Source: Armatimonadota bacterium
GTDB taxonomy: Bacteria; Armatimonadota; DTGP01; JAKQQT01
DNA length: 64,000 bases
NCBI GenBank assembly: GCA_036504095.1
Contig: DASXVS010000013.1
Location: forward strand, 24,966 to 88,965
Direction: 5' to 3'
The first letter of the stretch is position 1, and every line of letters starts with the position of its first letter. The notes beneath the pieces are model-generated. The model had not been told where the DNA came from. It ran no database searches and was given only the letters and a program-made list of their open reading frames with translations. The translations under genes and the position numbers were made by a program. This document shows, one piece after another, positions 60,831 through 64,000 of the stretch.

Positions 60831-62144
60831 TCACTGCGGTGGCGCGCCCGGCATCGGCGGGCTTCCTGGCATGGGTGGCCCGCTGCTTACGGCCCTTACG
60901 CGCGGGTAGCGTATGAAGCTTTCGCGCTTGCGCCGCCGTCCTCCGTCCTTCGCATCCGCGGCCGTCATGTACGGCTTTGTGAAGACGATGAAACCGCTCC
61001 CCTCACGGAAATACCCCAGTGGCGCGCCTGTATACGGATCAGCGGGCACGGGACTAACCGCGGAACTGAGCGTCTGGGGGTATCGGCCGTTTCGCGCGCG
61101 GTACGCCAGCACCGAGGCCATCCCGGACACCAGCGTCCGCCGGACCGAGGCCACGACGCTCCGATCGGCGGCCTTGGGAAGCACCGGCATCAGGATGGCG
61201 GTCACGGCAGCGGTCGGCCGCTTGCCCATTGCGCGTCCCATTTCGCGGTTCACGGATTCCATGGCCCTGTAGCGTTGCGACGCCGGCGCGCGCGATGCCT
61301 CGATCAGGCGCGTCATCCAGTGGAGGTACACTGCCCGGGAGGGATCGGTATACCACCAATCGCCGAGCTTGCCTTGTGATATGCCATCGAACCTGGTGAA
61401 GCCGAAAACCACTTCGCCCTTCAGGCAACGCGTGAGGTCGGCCCCGGGATCGTACGCTGCGATCTCCCGCCGAACCGCGTCGGCGACAGCAGCGTTCGGA
61501 CCTGCTATGTCCAGGATGTCCTCGAAGCCCTGCATTGCGATCGCCTGGCATGCGAGGCTCACGAGGTAGGCGATGAGGGCCGGCTCTTCGGCGGCCTGCC
61601 GGGCAATGCGCAATCCCAGCGCCTGGTTCTTCACCGCCTGCACATATCGACCATTGCGGGCCAGCAAGACGCTTTCCCACCGGATCCATCGGGCGCACTC
61701 GCGCATCCCCGCGAATTGGGGAAGGAGGTCGGGCCCCACGGTGGCCGCCAGGTCGGCCGGAAATCGGCAGTGCGGCTTCGCGGCGGCGGCGTGAACGAGG
61801 CGCGATACGTCCGGACGTCCGTTGATGAGGCTTTTCAGCGCGCCGGCGGTTCGCGCGTCCATCGCCGCCAATGACGGCCCCACATTTCCAACGGCATCAA
61901 TGGCCGAGTTATCCAGCGGCCAGCGGGCTCTCACTGCCTTCAACGCGGCATACTCGGCGGCCGCGTTCTCATTGGTTGGCGGCACAGGGACGCGCAACTC
62001 GGCCGCGCTCAGCGGGATGCCGGCGGCGCGGGCGGCTTTGCGCTCGGTCTCCAGATCGTAGGGGCGCATCCACCGGACGAGGCCGATGCCTGCCAGTATG
62101 AGGATTGCCAGCAGAGACAGCAGTACGATTTTCCAGCGTTGCAT
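60831..62144 (-). CDS. Membrane-anchored protein, tandem paralogue B
   Basis: The 437-residue product repeats the plan of its neighbours: QRWKIVLLSLLAILILAGIG anchor, WMRPYDLETERKAARAAGIP, central SRLVHAAAAKPH and QAVKNQALGLRIA, EEPALIAYLVSLACQAIAMQ, and C-terminal ASVLAYRARNGRYPQTLSSA with DPYTGAPLGYF. The end is a proline-rich segment (SSGPPMPGSPPMPGAP). ATG at 62144 has AGGAGGAG upstream; the open frame to 62390 runs backwards through the end of paralogue C. It is 43 bases from each neighbour, so the three form one transcription unit. Confidence 0.82.
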   Translation of the reverse strand: MQRWKIVLLSLLAILILAGIGLVRWMRPYDLETERKAARAAGIPLSAAELRVPVPPTNENAAAEYAALKAVRARWPLDNSAIDAVGNVGPSLAAMDARTAGALKSLINGRPDVSRLVHAAAAKPHCRFPADLAATVGPDLLPQFAGMRECARWIRWESVLLARNGRYVQAVKNQALGLRIARQAAEEPALIAYLVSLACQAIAMQGFEDILDIAGPNAAVADAVRREIAAYDPGADLTRCLKGEVVFGFTRFDGISQGKLGDWWYTDPSRAVYLHWMTRLIEASRAPASQRYRAMESVNREMGRAMGKRPTAAVTAILMPVLPKAADRSVVASVRRTLVSGMASVLAYRARNGRYPQTLSSAVSPVPADPYTGAPLGYFREGSGFIVFTKPYMTAADAKDGGRRRKRESFIRYPRVRAVSSGPPMPGSPPMPGAPPQ

Positions 62145-62187
62145 CGTATGACTCCTCCTGATTACGGCGTAGGAAACGGTTCCGTCA

Positions 62188-63591
62188 TCACTGCGGCGAC
62201 CCACCCGACGGCGCCGGACCACCGGGCATCGGCGGCCCACCCGGCATTGGCGGCCCGCTCGATGGCGCCGGACCAATCGGCATCGGCGGGCTTCCGGGCA
62301 TGGGCCGCCCGCCCGGCATCGGCGGTCCAGTTGTTGTCGCCTTGGTGGGCGGGTAGCGTATGATGCTCTCGGCCGCCAGCCGTTTGCCACCGTCGCGGGC
62401 CTCCTCCGGCGTCATGAGCTGTTCCACGAAGACGAAGAAGCCGATCCCCTCGCGGGTATATCCCAGCGGCTTACCCGTGTAGGGATCGACGGGCCCGGGG
62501 CTCACAGCGGAACTCAGCGAGTCCGGGTATCGGCCGTGCCTGGCGCGATACGCCAGCACCGAAGCCATCGCGGACACGAGCGTCCTCTGCGCCTCAGACT
62601 GCACGCTCGCGGCCGCCGCTTTGGCCCAGACCGGCATCATCATGCTAGTCAGCACGGCGGTCGGGCGAAACCCCATCTCGCGGTCCATGTCCGACTTGAC
62701 AACTTCGATGGCCATGATGCGTTCCGGCGTCGGCCTGCTTGATGCTTCGATCGCCCGGGCGGTCCAGTGAATCGACACCGCTTTGGAGGATTCGATGAAC
62801 CACCGGTCGCCGAAGCCGTTGCTCCCCGGGAGGTACAGCTTCGATTGGCTCTGGACCAATTCGCCCTTAAGGCCCCGGGTGAGGTCTCCCCGCGGGTCAT
62901 ACGCGGCGATCTCCCGGCGCACCGCATCGGCGACCGACGCGTTCGGGCCGGCCATTTCGAGGATATCCTTGAAGCCCTGCATCGCGATGGCTTCGCACGC
63001 ACGGCTCACCAGGTAGGCGATGAGATTCGGCTCTTCGGCGGCGTGCCGGGCGACGCGCAGCCCCAACGCCTGGTTCTTCACGGCCTCACCGAAACGGCCT
63101 TCGTGCGCCAACAGGATGCTTTCGCACCGGATCCATTTTGCAGCCTCGCGCACGAGGGCGAGTTGCGGGAAGTCCTCGGGGCTCAAGACGGCCGTCCGGT
63201 CTCCCGGGAAACGAAGGTGCGGTTTGGCGGCGGCGGTGTGAACCAGACGCGCCACATCTGGCCGGCTCTCTATGGCCTTCTTGAGGCCGGCGGCGGTTCG
63301 CGGATTCTTCAGAGCGAAGAAGGCCCCTCCCTTTGTGGCGGCATCCAATGCCGAGTCGTCGATCGGCTGGCGCTTCTTGAGCGCCTGCAGCGCCTGGTAG
63401 TCCTTGGCCGCGTTCTCACCGGGCGGTAGGACCACAAGATTCAGATCCGCTTCGCTCAGCGGGATGCCGGCGGCGCGGGCGGCTTTGCGCTCGGTCTCCA
63501 GATCGTAGGGGCGCATCCATCCGAGGAGGCCGATGCCTGCCAGGACGAGGATGACCAAGAGCGATAACAGGACGATCTTCCAGCGGTTCAT
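62188..63591 (-). CDS. Membrane-anchored protein, tandem paralogue C
   Basis: The 467-residue product is the first gene of the trio. It has NRWKIVLLSLLVILVLAGIG, WMRPYDLETERKAARAAG, VARLVHTAAAKPH, EAVKNQALGLRVARHAAEEP and SVLAYRARHGRYPDSLSSA with DPYTGKPLGY. Its C-terminal 50 residues are the longest of the Pro/Gly/Met tails, built from GPPMPGG- and GSPPMPI-type units. GGAGG lies four bases before the ATG. The three genes probably arose by tandem duplication and differ mainly in their tails. Confidence 0.82.
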   Translation of the reverse strand: MNRWKIVLLSLLVILVLAGIGLLGWMRPYDLETERKAARAAGIPLSEADLNLVVLPPGENAAKDYQALQALKKRQPIDDSALDAATKGGAFFALKNPRTAAGLKKAIESRPDVARLVHTAAAKPHLRFPGDRTAVLSPEDFPQLALVREAAKWIRCESILLAHEGRFGEAVKNQALGLRVARHAAEEPNLIAYLVSRACEAIAMQGFKDILEMAGPNASVADAVRREIAAYDPRGDLTRGLKGELVQSQSKLYLPGSNGFGDRWFIESSKAVSIHWTARAIEASSRPTPERIMAIEVVKSDMDREMGFRPTAVLTSMMMPVWAKAAAASVQSEAQRTLVSAMASVLAYRARHGRYPDSLSSAVSPGPVDPYTGKPLGYTREGIGFFVFVEQLMTPEEARDGGKRLAAESIIRYPPTKATTTGPPMPGGRPMPGSPPMPIGPAPSSGPPMPGGPPMPGGPAPSGGSPQ

Positions 63592-64000
63592 GGCGACCTC
63601 CGGGGCGTGGTCAATGGCTCAAGGATATGGCGCGAAGCGCGGCAGGATGTCATCCTGAGCGCAGCGAAGGATCTCAGCGGAGCGTCGAGATGTTTCGCTG
63701 CGCTCAACATGACATTCGCGGCCCGGCACAACGGTCAGGCGGCGCTGCATCTGAATTGCTTCCACGCTTTATACGGACGCGCGAAGGCGGGCGTTTCGTT
63801 CGCCCTGGGCGTGAAGGAGATGGGGACATGGGTCATGAGGAAACGGGGAAATGGGGAAATCAGGCTGGGTCGCAACTTGATCGGGTTTTCGGTTTTTGTC
63901 GATCAAATTGTGTGGTCATATCCCGTTTCGCCGTTAATCCGATTGGTGGCTATCAGTTGAACGCGTTCCGAGGAGGTGGCAGGGTTGCTTGAGCGGTCCC
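63592..64000. other. 409-base right-end region without a gene
   Basis: The region holds a long imperfect inverted repeat at 63648-63714 and a short period-8 stretch near 63840-63862 (GGAAACGG, GGAAATGG and a third partial unit). Open frames crossing it have no ribosome binding site. Any gene beyond the window edge is not visible. Confidence 0.6.
63648..63714. repeat. Long inverted repeat of a widespread dispersed type
   Basis: The arms 63648-63675 and 63687-63714 match as reverse complements at 24 of 28 positions; the left arm begins TGTCATCCTGAGCGCAGC. When translated in one frame it gives CHPERSEGS, a well-known false peptide from dispersed repeats in many bacterial genomes. Confidence 0.85.

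Noticed and set aside
63607..63992. Overlapping plus-strand frames at the right end
   Set aside because: Both contain the translated form of a dispersed inverted repeat and no domain.

Overview
The window is high-GC bacterial chromosome from a diderm, probably a member of Armatimonadota. This rests on a pseudopilin-like protein with the [16 protein letters not shown] / FPVFAKARE signature typical of that phylum (48132-48782), a FadL-type outer membrane porin, and many large secreted beta-propeller and beta-helix proteins. It carries ordinary housekeeping genes (rpsO, pnp, dapB, asd, serC, serA, folB, an IscA-type carrier, surE, larE, bcp and two tRNAs) mixed with a rich secretome. No phage, CRISPR array or intact insertion sequence is visible.

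Layout. 1-2293: M16 peptidase, dapB and the start of asd, on the minus strand. 2294-10900: accessory genes (phosphoesterase, methyltransferase, nitronate monooxygenase-like enzyme, a beta-helix protein and a 14-repeat RCC1 protein) that separate M16-dapB-asd from pnp-rpsO (10901-13772), genes that are neighbours in many bacteria. 14-20 kb: small secreted and membrane proteins, folB, IscA, a secreted serine protease and a Gly-rich repeat protein. 20-31 kb: MATE exporter, two paralogous TPR proteins, tRNA-Ser, a PPC-type secreted protein, a dCache-HAMP sensor with an RsbW/RsbT-type ATPase, a thioesterase and FadL. 31-42 kb: beta-helix protein plus an atypical pseudopilin, bcp, zincins, cupin, PQQ-type propeller, LCP ligase and larE. 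42-49 kb: transposase remnant, orphan FliS-like protein, surE, MFS transporter, a 52-residue Cys-containing peptide gene with its own promoter and terminator, a second PQQ-type propeller, a start-less pseudopilin and tRNA-Pro. 49-54 kb: serC, an S23 four-helix protein and serA, then a cluster of DnaA-box-like sites and an APC-like permease. 54-64 kb: a 1382-residue secreted metalloprotease and three tandem membrane-anchored paralogues.

Three threads tie the window together. (1) Six secreted proteins of unrelated architecture share a short dockerin-like module, at the C-terminus in five and internal in one, suggesting a common cell-surface anchoring or assembly system. (2) Intergenic DNA is full of degenerate arrays with a strict 7-base period, several abutting stop or start codons; one pair brackets the S23 gene and takes the place of serA's ribosome binding site. 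(3) The last 42 coding bases of pnp plus its terminator-like hairpin recur at the 3' ends of the two genes downstream of it, a footprint of how accessory genes entered a conserved cluster. The small Cys peptide gene at 45905-46063 is the best single candidate for an undescribed product.
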